A stretch of 38,274 bases of DNA from Gammaproteobacteria bacterium (GTDB taxonomy: Bacteria > Pseudomonadota > Gammaproteobacteria > Steroidobacterales > GCA-2729495): contig JANQPY010000048.1 of assembly GCA_028285245.1 (NCBI GenBank), positions 1-38,274 of the forward strand, given 5' to 3'. The notes below the pieces were generated by a model that was given only the letters and a program-made list of their open reading frames with translations, made no database searches and had not been told where the DNA came from. The translations under genes were made by a program, and so were the position numbers. Below are positions 25,343 to 33,931 of this stretch, one piece after another. The first letter of the stretch is position 1. The number at the start of each line of letters is the position of its first letter.

Positions 25343-25810
25343 CTAACCCTCCAGGCGCTGGTTGACTTCAATGAAGTAACCATCCGGATCGAAAAAACTG
25401 ATCGTCAGCATACGAATCTCACCGCCCCCAGACTTAGGCACAACACTCTCCTCAGGCCCGGCGATCAGCTGCACCCCGCTTGACTGCACGCGCTCGAACA
25501 AGCCGCGCACATCGTCGCTCGCCATGACAAAGGCGATATCGCCAATAGATAAACGCTGGCGATAAGGGCCCGGATCCGGCTCCTCAGGCTCAGTTACCTG
25601 CATGAGCCCCACCATGCCGATCCAGGGATCCTTAGCCTGCATAATCACGAGTCTGCAGCTCGCGCCCGGCTTCGCAATCGGCATCACAACGCCGCTGAGT
25701 TTCAGCTCACTGTCGTAGTACACGCTCAAACCCAGCACGTCACGGTAGAACTCCACCGAGCGCTCGATATCTCGCACCACCAGCGTCGTCCGCCGGACAA
25801 TCGTGTCCAT
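25343..25810 (-). CDS. VOC (glyoxalase/dioxygenase superfamily) protein
   Basis: 155 residues with a pair of beta-alpha-beta-beta-beta modules. First module: TTLVVRDIERSVEFYRDVLG; second: GDIAFVMASDDVRGLFERV and ending SFFDPDGYFIEVNQ. The C-terminal Glu of FIEVNQ is a typical metal ligand, but the first-module position where His is usual carries Thr. Enzymatic class (lyase, isomerase, dioxygenase or binding) cannot be fixed. Sits 3 bases after the oxidoreductase gene and 8 before the hydrolase, clearly one operon. Confidence 0.87.
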   Translation of the reverse strand: MDTIVRRTTLVVRDIERSVEFYRDVLGLSVYYDSELKLSGVVMPIAKPGASCRLVIMQAKDPWIGMVGLMQVTEPEEPDPGPYRQRLSIGDIAFVMASDDVRGLFERVQSSGVQLIAGPEESVVPKSGGGEIRMLTISFFDPDGYFIEVNQRLEG

Positions 25811-25813
25811 GGA

Positions 25814-26848
25814 TTAGGTCTCCCCCGCCTTCACTCGCACTACCTGTTTACCGCTATTGCGCCCAGTGTACAGACCCATCAGTGCTGCTGGCATTTGTTC
25901 GAAACCATCAACAACGTTCTGAACGGGCTGCAGCCGATCTTCTCGGATCCAGTTTGCTAGCTGCGCCTGTGCGGAAGCAAACTCGGCCGTATGGTTGTAG
26001 ACATAGAACCCACGCATTACAGCATCATGCCTGCGCAGGCGAGTGTAGTTGGTCAGGCCGAAAGGCTGTTCGCGAGTGTATTCAGATATTGATCCGCACA
26101 GTAGCACTGTCGCGCGATGCGACAGGTTCTCCAGCACCGCCATTAAGGTTTCGCCACCAACGTTGTCGAAGTAGAAATCAACGCCGTCCGGAAGTGCCAT
26201 GCGGATATCTTGCTCCAGCGATCCGGCACGATAGTCGATGGCAACATCACAACCCAGCTTCCGGAGCAGCTCGCATTTTTCCTCGCCCCCGGCAATGCCC
26301 ACAACCGGGGAACAGCCAAGGGCCCGCGCGACCTGCACAACGACATGTCCGACTCCGCCGGCTGCTCCGGAAACCAGCACGCTGCTGCCTGGCTTGACCC
26401 GGCCGGCAATGACAAGACCGCAATACGCCGAATAGCCCGTCATGCCCAAGGCGCCCAGCGCCAGGTGCGCGGGAAGATCGGTAGCGGTAAATCGGTAGAA
26501 CCGCTCCGCGGGCGTCATTGCCGTCACCCGATGTGTGCGCCAGCCAAACTGGCCGTGCCATAGCTCACCCGGCTGCACGTCGTCGCGCCTCGACTCAAGC
26601 ACCCGCCCGACGCCACGGCCATGAATGACGTCGCCAATATCGAGGGCTGGAAGATCAGCCACTGCCTCGCCGGACATATACATAGCCATAACAGGTGCGA
26701 CAGACAGATACAGCGTCTCAAGCAGCACCTCGCCAGCGCCCGGCTCAGGCAGCTCGCTTTGTTCGAGGCAGAAATCCTCAGTTCTGGGCGCACCTCGGGG
26801 ACGAGCGGCGATGCACCAGTGCCGGCAAACCTGCTGCCCGCCTGACAT
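25814..26848 (-). CDS. Zinc-independent MDR NADPH-dependent oxidoreductase
   Basis: 344 residues. Medium-chain reductase of the leukotriene B4 12-hydroxydehydrogenase/CurA type: GHGWTH-like zinc ligands are absent. The dinucleotide-binding loop reads VSGAAGGVGHVVVQVARALG, followed by VVGIAGGEEKCELLRKLGCD (NADPH preference) and VDFYFDNVGGETL, a family signature. C-terminus LMGLYTGRNSGKQVVRV is typical. Cytosolic. Second gene of the operon, 6 bases after the upstream VOC gene. Family members reduce the C=C bond of alpha,beta-unsaturated ketones or aldehydes, so the pathway likely passes through an enone intermediate (inference). Confidence 0.92.
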   Translation of the reverse strand: MSGGQQVCRHWCIAARPRGAPRTEDFCLEQSELPEPGAGEVLLETLYLSVAPVMAMYMSGEAVADLPALDIGDVIHGRGVGRVLESRRDDVQPGELWHGQFGWRTHRVTAMTPAERFYRFTATDLPAHLALGALGMTGYSAYCGLVIAGRVKPGSSVLVSGAAGGVGHVVVQVARALGCSPVVGIAGGEEKCELLRKLGCDVAIDYRAGSLEQDIRMALPDGVDFYFDNVGGETLMAVLENLSHRATVLLCGSISEYTREQPFGLTNYTRLRRHDAVMRGFYVYNHTAEFASAQAQLANWIREDRLQPVQNVVDGFEQMPAALMGLYTGRNSGKQVVRVKAGET

Positions 26849-26854
26849 GTCGGG

Positions 26855-27301
26855 CTAGCTGTCGATCCGGTAAATGACGATCAGGTGGCCGTCGTGATCG
26901 ACAATGCCAATCTCCCTGCCGAAGCGGCCGTCGTTCGTCTCCAAACGCTTCTCCGGGTAGATATCCAGACCCTCCTCGCTGGCCGCCGCAACGACTTCGT
27001 CAATGGTCTCGATATAAAACACGAGCGCATGACTACGTGGCATCGATGGCCTCGGCAGCTCAACGCCACGCACCTCGGTAAGCGCTAAGCTGCGCGGCTG
27101 ATCCGCATTGGCACTCAGCACGCAAAAGCGCACCTTCGCCTGCTGCGGGATTTCAAACACGGGATAAGCATACGAGTCTGCATCGTCGGTCTTGGTGAAC
27201 TCCACCGTGAACCCGAGAATGTCACGGTAAAAACGCAGAGACCTGTCGAGATCGCTGACAAGCAGCGTTGGTCGCTGCAGACGTAAACCCGTATCTGGCA
27301 T
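26855..27301 (-). CDS. VOC (glyoxalase superfamily) protein, first gene of the operon
   Basis: 148 residues from ATG 27301 (MPDTGL). First module: PTLLVSDLDRSLRFYRDILG; second: HALVFYIETIDEVVAAASEE and ending IVDHDGHLIVIYR. The usual metal-ligand positions differ: Thr for the first His, and Val in place of the final Glu. It may therefore be a non-metal binding or accessory member. A longer open frame to 27559 would overlap the divergent transporter and contains nothing conserved. Heads the minus-strand operon divergent from the MFS transporter. Confidence 0.85.
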   Translation of the reverse strand: MPDTGLRLQRPTLLVSDLDRSLRFYRDILGFTVEFTKTDDADSYAYPVFEIPQQAKVRFCVLSANADQPRSLALTEVRGVELPRPSMPRSHALVFYIETIDEVVAAASEEGLDIYPEKRLETNDGRFGREIGIVDHDGHLIVIYRIDS

Positions 27302-27379
27302 GCTCGTTCTACATCGAAGGACGCGGGCAACGATGGTAGCACTGCTACGGAGGCATCGATTTGTCGCGGCGAATAGCAG

Positions 27380-28732
27380 ATGGCAATGCGCTACACTGCC
27401 GCAGTGAGTAATCCCGAGCACGAGTATCCGAGCAGCGGCTACGCCTGGTACGTGGTAGTGCTGCTCACGCTGGCTTACATCCTGTCGTATCTCGACCGTT
27501 GGATCATGTCGCTGCTGGTTGAGCTCATCAAAGCCGATCTTGATCTCAGCGATACACAAATGGGCCTGCTGCTGGGATTCGCCTTTGCGTTGTTCTACGC
27601 GACTATGGGCATTCCGATTGGCTGGCTGGCTGATCGCTTCAGCCGCCGAACGATCGTTGGCATCGGCATCACCGTCTGGTGTGCAGCAACGGCTGCCGCC
27701 GGACTCGCGAAGAACTATTCGCAGCTATTCGTTACGCGTGTTTTGGTGGGCGCAGGCGAGGCGACGCTCAGCCCCTGCGCGATTTCGTTGATCACTGACT
27801 ACTTTCCTCCGGGTAGCCGCAGCCGGGCCATCGCGTTTTATACCGGTGCCGTATCCATCGGCTCGGGGATCGCCTACCTGGTCGGCGGCCAGATTATTCA
27901 ATGGGCTGAAGCGCAGAGCAGCCTGGTATTTCCACTCATAGGTGAGATCCGGCCGTGGCAGGTCGTTTTCCTGGTCGTGGGGTTGCCAGGCCTGCTTATC
28001 GCGGCGCTTATGTTTACGGTTCGCGAGCCGCAACGCACCGGTACAGAAGCCAATGCCGAGATGGCCTCGGAAAACGTGGGGTTCCCAACCGCTCTGCGCT
28101 ACCTGCTCAAGCGCTGGCGCAGTTTCGGCGGAATTTTTCTGTGCATGTCTGCGATTACCGTAATGGCGTACAGCCATGCCTGGCTGCCAGCGTATTTCTC
28201 GCGCACCTGGGGCTGGGACATCCCGACTTTCAGCGTGTACAACGGGCTCGGCCTGCTCATCACCGGACCGTTATCAGTTAATTTCGGCGGCTGGTTGTCC
28301 GACCGGCTGATCGCACGCGGCCACTCAGATGGCCCGGTGCGTGTCGTCATTATTGGCCTGGCCATAATGGTGGTGTTCAGCGTGGCGTTCCCGCTGATGC
28401 CGAGTGCCGAGACCAGTTTTGCTGTGTATCTGGCGACTATTGTCGGTGCCGCCATGGCCACGGCGACCGCACCCACCGCGCTGGTAAACATTGCCCCCGG
28501 CCAGATCCGCAGTCAGACCATCGCCCTCTTCTATTTGGTGATCAGTCTGATCGGTGCGATTGTCGGCCCAAGCTCGGTGGCGCTACTTACTGACGCTGTA
28601 TTCGGTGACGAGTCAGCCATTCGTTACTCCATGGCAGTCGTACCTGCCGTGGTTGGTGTGCTGGCGCTGCTGCCGGCCGCCATCGTGCGCCCCGCTTATC
28701 AGGCACAACTAGCCGAACGTAGTGCGGCATGA
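27380..28732 (+). CDS. MFS transporter (Spinster/ACS-like)
   Basis: 450 residues with about 12 membrane helices. First helix YVVVLLTLAYILSYLDR, then loop 2-3 motif A-like GWLADRFSRRTIVGIG. VGAGEATLSPCAISLITDYF is the conserved helix 4-5 signature of the spinster-like group. Several starts are possible (27380, 27386, or GTG 27404); none has a strong ribosome site. Overlaps the NTF2-like gene by ATGA. Divergent from the VOC-MDR-VOC-hydrolase operon, so likely imports its substrate or exports a product. Confidence 0.92.
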   Translation: MAMRYTAAVSNPEHEYPSSGYAWYVVVLLTLAYILSYLDRWIMSLLVELIKADLDLSDTQMGLLLGFAFALFYATMGIPIGWLADRFSRRTIVGIGITVWCAATAAAGLAKNYSQLFVTRVLVGAGEATLSPCAISLITDYFPPGSRSRAIAFYTGAVSIGSGIAYLVGGQIIQWAEAQSSLVFPLIGEIRPWQVVFLVVGLPGLLIAALMFTVREPQRTGTEANAEMASENVGFPTALRYLLKRWRSFGGIFLCMSAITVMAYSHAWLPAYFSRTWGWDIPTFSVYNGLGLLITGPLSVNFGGWLSDRLIARGHSDGPVRVVIIGLAIMVVFSVAFPLMPSAETSFAVYLATIVGAAMATATAPTALVNIAPGQIRSQTIALFYLVISLIGAIVGPSSVALLTDAVFGDESAIRYSMAVVPAVVGVLALLPAAIVRPAYQAQLAERSAA

Positions 28733-29187
28733 CCGAAGAAAGTGTGCATAAGGAAATCGCAACGCTGCTGGAACAGCTTTGCAGATACTGGCAGTCGCTG
28801 GATTTCGCAGGGGTGAAGTCACTGTGGGATACAGACGACGAGTCGCCAATGTATCTGGCGGAAGAGATCGAAGCTCCACTACTCGACTGGGCGTCGCTCG
28901 AAGCCTACTGGCAAAACACCGCGAAGATGAGCAAGAACTTCTCCATGCGCACCTGGGATCTCAGGCTAAAGTCGCTGGACGATGCACACATTGTTGCGTG
29001 GTATCGAATGGCCTGGGGTGGCGATATCGAGGGCTACCCAAAGGCGATTGGCGGCGAGAACCGGGTATCCGCAACCTTGCGCAGAACCAGCCGCGGCTGG
29101 CGGTTCTGCCAGTACATCGAGGCGCCGCTGGCGCCGCTGCTATATATGCAGTGGCTTTACGAGCTTGCCGGCCAGCCGGACAGATAA
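28729..29187 (+). CDS. NTF2/SnoaL-like small protein
   Basis: 152 residues. Begins with a helix LEQLCRYWQSLDFAGVKSLW and continues with beta strands (DAHIVAWYRMAWGG, ENRVSATLRRTSRGWRFCQY), the cone-shaped NTF2-like layout. WRFCQYIEAP replaces the common 'WrivhyH' ending. Enzymatic residues cannot be named. Coupled by ATGA to the MFS gene. Its last 31 bases overlap the 3' end of the UbiD-like gene on the other strand. Could be a small isomerase, dehydratase or binding subunit. Confidence 0.75.
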   Translation: MTEESVHKEIATLLEQLCRYWQSLDFAGVKSLWDTDDESPMYLAEEIEAPLLDWASLEAYWQNTAKMSKNFSMRTWDLRLKSLDDAHIVAWYRMAWGGDIEGYPKAIGGENRVSATLRRTSRGWRFCQYIEAPLAPLLYMQWLYELAGQPDR

Positions 29188-30668
29188 CTCGACCAGTTAG
29201 CATCGATCTCTTCCAGCATGCCGGGCGCGCCCGACTCCAGCAGCTCGCGATTGGTTCTTGGCCAGGATCTAGGACCGCCCTCCTGAGGTAGCTGGCGGGT
29301 GGCATCGATCACGATCTTGCTCGACAGCATCGGCGTTCGCCGTGAGGGATCGGGCATCATCATCTGAGTCTGCGGCACGATGACGCTGGCCGAGGGCTGC
29401 CAGCGCGCGCCGACAGCGCGCAGCACGTCGCCGGCATCCATAATGTCCACATCGTCATCGACGACAATAACTACCTTGTTGAGTGCTGGATTCGCCGCGA
29501 CGTACTGACCAGCCGCAACGCCCTGCCCGGGAAAGCGCTTCTTAAGGCTGATGACGATCAGACCGCTGGCGCCCGCCGGCGAGTAAAGCCCCGTCAAATC
29601 GGGAATCAGGCGCTTGTAGGTAAAGAAGTTTGACGCGACCTGCGGCGACTTCGGCATGTCCCAGGTCAAGCCGGTAAATGAGTTAAGCACCCATGGATCG
29701 CGCCGATGGGTGATTGCGGTGATCCGCACGAAAAAGTTCTCCGGCTTCTCAGGTCCCTGAAATCCGTACATCTCTCCGTAAGGACCCTCGGTCTCAAATT
29801 CGTCGAGCGGAATTTCGCCCTCGATGACAAGCTCAGAAGTTGCCGGCACGCGTATGTCGCAGGTCTCAGCGCGCACCACGGGCAGCGGTGAGCCACGCAG
29901 TCCGCCGACAAACTCGAGCTCGTCCTCCCGATAGCCGGCCATCTTGGTGCTGCTCGCACAGAAGGTCATCGGATCGGGAGCGACGGCGATCACCACGTTG
30001 GCGGTCTTGTCGCCGCGCCGGCGCATCTCGTTGAGCAAGAGCCAGCCGTGCTGCCCTGGCTCCGGGTTTACGCCGACTTTACGCGGCCCTTTAACCTGGC
30101 AGCGGTAGGTGCCCACGTTACTGCCCAACCTGTCATCAGCGATGAACACGGAGCCCATGTTGATGTACCGGCCAGCGTCACCCGGATTCGTCTTCAGCCA
30201 GGGAAACGCCTCAATGTCGATGTCATCTCCGACCAGCCGGACGTCCTTGCAGGGCGCATCGGCGGCGTCAATTTCCAACGGCTGTATACGCGGCCATAGT
30301 CCGCCGCCATCCAGACGATCAAGCAGCGTAGCGATGACTGCGCGGTACATCTCGTGCTGATTGTCGGAGATCTCAGGGAGCCCGAATAGCAACGCCTCAT
30401 CCGGCCAGCTGCCGTAAAGATTCGCCAACACCGGGCCGCGCCGCCACTCGCCATCGATTTTGACTTCGTCAATCGCAAACGCGGGAGCGTTGTCCTTCCC
30501 GAACTTGTCAACCAGCCGGTAGGCGAATGCCGTGACCTCGAAACGATCCTGATCCATGCGCGGAATCCGCAACAATCGCCCGCGCGCCTCCAGCGCGGCG
30601 ACGTAGGCGCGAACGGAATCTCCGGGCGCGTCTTCCAGAGCTTGTGAAACGGATCTTGCGGTCACCAT
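29157..30668 (-). CDS. UbiD-family (prenylated-FMN) decarboxylase
   Basis: 503 residues. I chose ATG 30668 because GGAGGTGA (30673-30680) precedes it closely. UbiD signatures include SVRAYVAALEARGRLLRI near the N-terminus, FPWLKTNPGDAGRYIN in the middle, and EIPLDEFETEGPYGEMYGF, carrying the acidic residues of the active site. The C-terminal part has NKVVIVVDDDVDIMDAGDV, typical of the family. Cytosolic. No UbiX-like flavin prenyltransferase is in the window, so the cofactor must be made elsewhere. It is not necessarily the ubiquinone enzyme: context with transporters and oxidoreductases points to (de)carboxylation of an aromatic or unsaturated acid (inference). Confidence 0.93.
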   Translation of the reverse strand: MVTARSVSQALEDAPGDSVRAYVAALEARGRLLRIPRMDQDRFEVTAFAYRLVDKFGKDNAPAFAIDEVKIDGEWRRGPVLANLYGSWPDEALLFGLPEISDNQHEMYRAVIATLLDRLDGGGLWPRIQPLEIDAADAPCKDVRLVGDDIDIEAFPWLKTNPGDAGRYINMGSVFIADDRLGSNVGTYRCQVKGPRKVGVNPEPGQHGWLLLNEMRRRGDKTANVVIAVAPDPMTFCASSTKMAGYREDELEFVGGLRGSPLPVVRAETCDIRVPATSELVIEGEIPLDEFETEGPYGEMYGFQGPEKPENFFVRITAITHRRDPWVLNSFTGLTWDMPKSPQVASNFFTYKRLIPDLTGLYSPAGASGLIVISLKKRFPGQGVAAGQYVAANPALNKVVIVVDDDVDIMDAGDVLRAVGARWQPSASVIVPQTQMMMPDPSRRTPMLSSKIVIDATRQLPQEGGPRSWPRTNRELLESGAPGMLEEIDANWSSYLSGWPASS

Positions 30669-30773
30669 GACATCACCTCCCCCGGTCAGCCACCCCACAC
30701 GCTAGCGCATGGGCCACGTCAATCGGCGTGCTAGCATCGGCCACCACCGCGCTATGGAATCGCCAAAGAACCC

Positions 30774-31739
30774 ATGAAAGTAATCAGGACAATCGGCAAG
30801 AACTTTCTCCGCCTGCTGGTCATTCTATGGCTCGCGCTGGCAGTGTATGCCTACTGGCCAACCGGTATCGAAGAAGTGCCGGCCGAGCAGCTGGCCTCTG
30901 CTGATGATCGGTTTGTGACGGTTGACGGCCTGTCGCTGCGCTATCGCGAATACGGCCAGCCGTCAGCCGACGTCCCGTCCGTGCTGCTCATTCACGGCTT
31001 TGGTAATTCGCTGCAATCCTTTCGTGATCTGGCACCGATGCTGGGCGAGCAGGCACACGTGGTGGCAGTTGATATGCCGGGCTTTGGCCTGTCCTCTAAA
31101 CCTGCCGACTGGGAGTACAGCAACGCCAATCAGGCGCGCATGATGAGCGAGCTTGTCAAAGCCCTGGAACTCGATGCCGTTGTGGTCGGTGGCCACTCAC
31201 TGGGCGGCGCTGTCGCGCTGCGACTTGCTTTAATTGAGCCCGCCATCAGCGGCCTGATTCTGTTTAACCCCGGCATCATCAACACGGGTGTGCCCAGGAT
31301 TGCGGAGTACTACTTTTGGCCTCTGCAGCGGCTCTCCGCCAAGCAGTTTGGGAATCGAGATTTTCGCGAGAATTTTCTCAAGCAGTCCTACGTTGATCCT
31401 GAGATTGTCACACCCCAGGTCATGGACAACCTGATGCTCACCGTGCGCAGCGAAGGCTATATGGCCGGCATGACGAAAATGATGGGCCAGTATTCTGCGG
31501 CAACCGAAAGCCCGCTGCTGCAAGAGGTCACAGTGCCAACACTGATCGTCTGGGGCGTGGAAGACCGCAACAAGAACGCGGCCGAACTGGCGGCGCTGCA
31601 AACCGGTCTCAGTCGGGCACCCAAGGTTGAAACGCTCAAGGTGCAGGGCGCCGGTCACTATGTCCACGAGGAGGCACCTGAGGTGGTCGCCGAAGGTATT
31701 CTCGCGGCGCACGTGATGGTCGGCGCTGCCAGGCTGTGA
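30774..31739 (+). CDS. Membrane-anchored alpha/beta hydrolase
   Basis: 321 residues. An N-terminal hydrophobic helix (LRLLVILWLALAVYAYWP, residues about 12-29) anchors it or acts as an uncleaved signal. Catalytic elements: LLIHGFGNSLQSF (oxyanion hole), VVGGHSLGGAVAL (nucleophile Ser), IVWGVEDRNK (Asp) and GAGHYVHEE (His). Complete triad. Overlaps the racemase-fold gene by GTGA, so the two are coupled. Likely an esterase, lactonase or C-C hydrolase; substrate unknown. Confidence 0.92.
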   Translation: MKVIRTIGKNFLRLLVILWLALAVYAYWPTGIEEVPAEQLASADDRFVTVDGLSLRYREYGQPSADVPSVLLIHGFGNSLQSFRDLAPMLGEQAHVVAVDMPGFGLSSKPADWEYSNANQARMMSELVKALELDAVVVGGHSLGGAVALRLALIEPAISGLILFNPGIINTGVPRIAEYYFWPLQRLSAKQFGNRDFRENFLKQSYVDPEIVTPQVMDNLMLTVRSEGYMAGMTKMMGQYSAATESPLLQEVTVPTLIVWGVEDRNKNAAELAALQTGLSRAPKVETLKVQGAGHYVHEEAPEVVAEGILAAHVMVGAARL

Positions 31740-32491
31740 CATTCCGGCCAACTGAATACGGCCGCCGCGGCGTGCTCGGCGTCGGCACGCCGCAGGCCAA
31801 CCCAACGGTAGAGGCAGAGCTGGGCTTGCTGCGGCCGGCAGGCGTAAGCCTGGTCACGGCGCGCATGTATAGCGATTCAAAATCGGCCCGCACCCGCCTG
31901 ACCGACTATCTGGATGACCTTGGGTCCACGCTGACACGATTCGACGATCTGGCGCTAAGCGGCTTCGGTTTCGCCTGCACGGGCTCCGCCTACATTCGCG
32001 GACGGACAGCAACCGAGGTCAAGCTGGACGAACTTAGCCAGCGCTTCGGCTACCCGGTCATCGCCACCACCACGGCTATTGAGCGCGTGCTCAGCGCCTG
32101 GTCAACCAAAAAGCTCCTGGTCGTCGCGCCATACCCGGACTGGCTGATGGAAGTCGGCCAACAATACTGGCAAGGCCTCGGGCTGGAGACTCGGCTCGTG
32201 CGGATCGCCGATCTTTCTAGCAATGACACGCACCGTATCTATACGCTGGACAGCAGCGATGCCAGCGCTGCGCTGGATGCCACAGATGTGGGTCCGGATG
32301 AGACCGTGCTTATCAGCGGCACCGGCTTGCCGAGCCTGAGAGCGGTTATTCGAGCACGCGCGGAAGGCATGCGCGCACTGTCGTCGAACCTGGCGCTGGC
32401 CTGGGCGCTCCGCCAATGCGTCGACGATGATGGCGCGTCGCCCGACGCGATTTTCGACAGCATCGACGAGCACGCGCTAAACACACTCTGA
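31736..32491 (+). CDS. Asp/Glu racemase-fold protein (maleate isomerase / arylmalonate decarboxylase-like)
   Basis: 251 residues starting with GTG that overlaps the upstream stop. Two-domain fold: GVGTPQANPTVEAEL near the N-terminus, FGFACTGSAYIRG with Cys81 at the first catalytic-Cys position, VIATTTAIERVL, then VLISGTGLPSL, where the second catalytic Cys of the superfamily is replaced by Gly195. With one Cys it should not act as a two-base racemase. In arylmalonate decarboxylase the lone Cys is the other one (Cys188, with Gly74), so this is the mirror arrangement. Coupled to the anchored hydrolase. Candidate decarboxylase, isomerase or lyase of a small acid. Confidence 0.85.
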   Translation: MTFRPTEYGRRGVLGVGTPQANPTVEAELGLLRPAGVSLVTARMYSDSKSARTRLTDYLDDLGSTLTRFDDLALSGFGFACTGSAYIRGRTATEVKLDELSQRFGYPVIATTTAIERVLSAWSTKKLLVVAPYPDWLMEVGQQYWQGLGLETRLVRIADLSSNDTHRIYTLDSSDASAALDATDVGPDETVLISGTGLPSLRAVIRARAEGMRALSSNLALAWALRQCVDDDGASPDAIFDSIDEHALNTL

Positions 32492-32492
32492 G

Positions 32493-33674
32493 CTAGGGCT
32501 TGCCAGCCTCTGGAACGTTGACGGTCAGGAAGTACAGGCCACAGAGCAACGACAACGCAGCACCCACCAACATGGGCAGACTATTGCTGACGCCGTAGAG
32601 ATAGCCGCCCAGCGACGGTCCGAAGATCATGCCGAATGCCGGTGCGGCTGCCAGCAGACCCGCCACAGCGCCTTGTTCGCTCGCGTCAACATTGAGACTT
32701 GCCGCTGTATTGAGGCCCGGCATACCCAAGGCCGCAGCCAAACCCATCCCGGCGTAGAGCAAATAGACCTCGGCGTAAGAATCGGCGAAAGCGAGACCCA
32801 GTAGCACGGCGGCAAAGATAAAGTAGGACGAACGCAGCAGAAACTTTGGAGTCAGCTTCCAGATCTGCATCACACCTATCTGAATGATCATGGTCATCAG
32901 CGCCATGGCCAGCAGCGCCAGCATGGCGACCCGCGTGACAGCCAAACGGCCATCCACAGCGAGTCGGTCTTCGATAAGAAATGGCGTGACCACCTGGATG
33001 CCAGTGAAGACCATAAACAGGATGAACCAGCCTAGCAGGTAAGGGAACACGCGCCGATCTGTCGCGCGCAGCCTGGCCACTGGGCCACTGGCAGGTTGAC
33101 GGGCGGGTTCATCAAGACGCCATAGCGTTATGGCCCCGGCAACTACGGCGAGCGCCGCGGCGGCATACATGGGCACCAGCGCACCGAAGCCCGCCAGGGC
33201 CCCGCCAAACGCCGGGCCGACCACCGTCCCGATACCACCGGCGGCCGCCAGCAAAGCCATGCCCTGACTCCGGCCGCCCGCGTCGGTCGTATCGGCGATG
33301 TACGCAGTCGCCGCCGGCTGTATCGCTGCCGCCATGACGCCATACACGAGCCGGGCGCCCAGCAGCACAAGAAACAAAGGCACGGGCGCAAGCCAGCCAT
33401 TCAGGCCAGCCTGAATGCCGTAGGCCAACGCGCAGTAGCCGACGGCATAACCGCCGAGCCCGAGCAAATAGATTGCCTTGCGGCCAAACGACTCACTGGC
33501 GCGCCCCCAGGCCGGGGCGCACAAAACGATGGCGATATTGGAAGACGCGATGAGGATGCCGAACTGCGTCTCGGACAGGCCAATGTCACGAGCCAGCGGT
33601 CCGAAGATCACGTACAGCAGGGACTGGCCCATCCCATAGGTCACCAGCCCAAACAACAGGAGTGTTCTATTCAT
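32493..33674 (-). CDS. MFS transporter (drug/metabolite efflux type)
   Basis: 393 residues, about 12 membrane helices. Motif-A-like loop PAWGRASESFGRKAIYLLG after helix 2. GMALLAAAGGIGTVVGPAFG in helix 5 is a motif-C-like antiporter signature typical of proton-driven efflux. Ends one base from the racemase-fold gene stop, convergent. Unrelated in detail to the first MFS protein. Likely efflux, possibly of a pathway product or toxic intermediate. Confidence 0.92.
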   Translation of the reverse strand: MNRTLLLFGLVTYGMGQSLLYVIFGPLARDIGLSETQFGILIASSNIAIVLCAPAWGRASESFGRKAIYLLGLGGYAVGYCALAYGIQAGLNGWLAPVPLFLVLLGARLVYGVMAAAIQPAATAYIADTTDAGGRSQGMALLAAAGGIGTVVGPAFGGALAGFGALVPMYAAAALAVVAGAITLWRLDEPARQPASGPVARLRATDRRVFPYLLGWFILFMVFTGIQVVTPFLIEDRLAVDGRLAVTRVAMLALLAMALMTMIIQIGVMQIWKLTPKFLLRSSYFIFAAVLLGLAFADSYAEVYLLYAGMGLAAALGMPGLNTAASLNVDASEQGAVAGLLAAAPAFGMIFGPSLGGYLYGVSNSLPMLVGAALSLLCGLYFLTVNVPEAGKP

Positions 33675-33830
33675 ACCCGCCCGTTCTTATGCAGCACAGC
33701 GGGCGCTTTGGCTGGCCCGGTGGCCAGCGTGCTACTCGCTCATCGACAGTTTCGCCCGACGGACCCGTCAGGTTGCGATCGCCCAGCAAACAAATGAATC
33801 GTTTCGCTGGTGCAGGCGACTATAACAAAC

Positions 33831-33839
33831 AAGGAGGTG
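33831..33839 (+). other. Strong Shine-Dalgarno-like sequence without a clear start codon
   Basis: AAGGAGGTG is a near-perfect anti-16S match, but no start codon at normal spacing opens a frame longer than a few codons. The next gene start considered is almost 100 bases away. The surrounding 33675-33931 stretch between divergent genes otherwise shows only a 7-bp hairpin (GCTGGCC / GGCCAGC, 33711-33728). Confidence 0.4.
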
Positions 33840-33931
33840 TCGGACGCTGGCAGCCGGAGAACCACGCGGCGGCTTGCCAGGGCAAGATGCGTTGACTGGT
33901 GCAGCCTGCCGGGCGCATGGTAGCCCTGGCT

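Noticed and set aside
27302-27559. N-terminal extension of the first VOC protein
   Set aside because: It would overlap the divergent MFS gene and carries no conserved sequence; ATG 27301 gives the standard VOC length.
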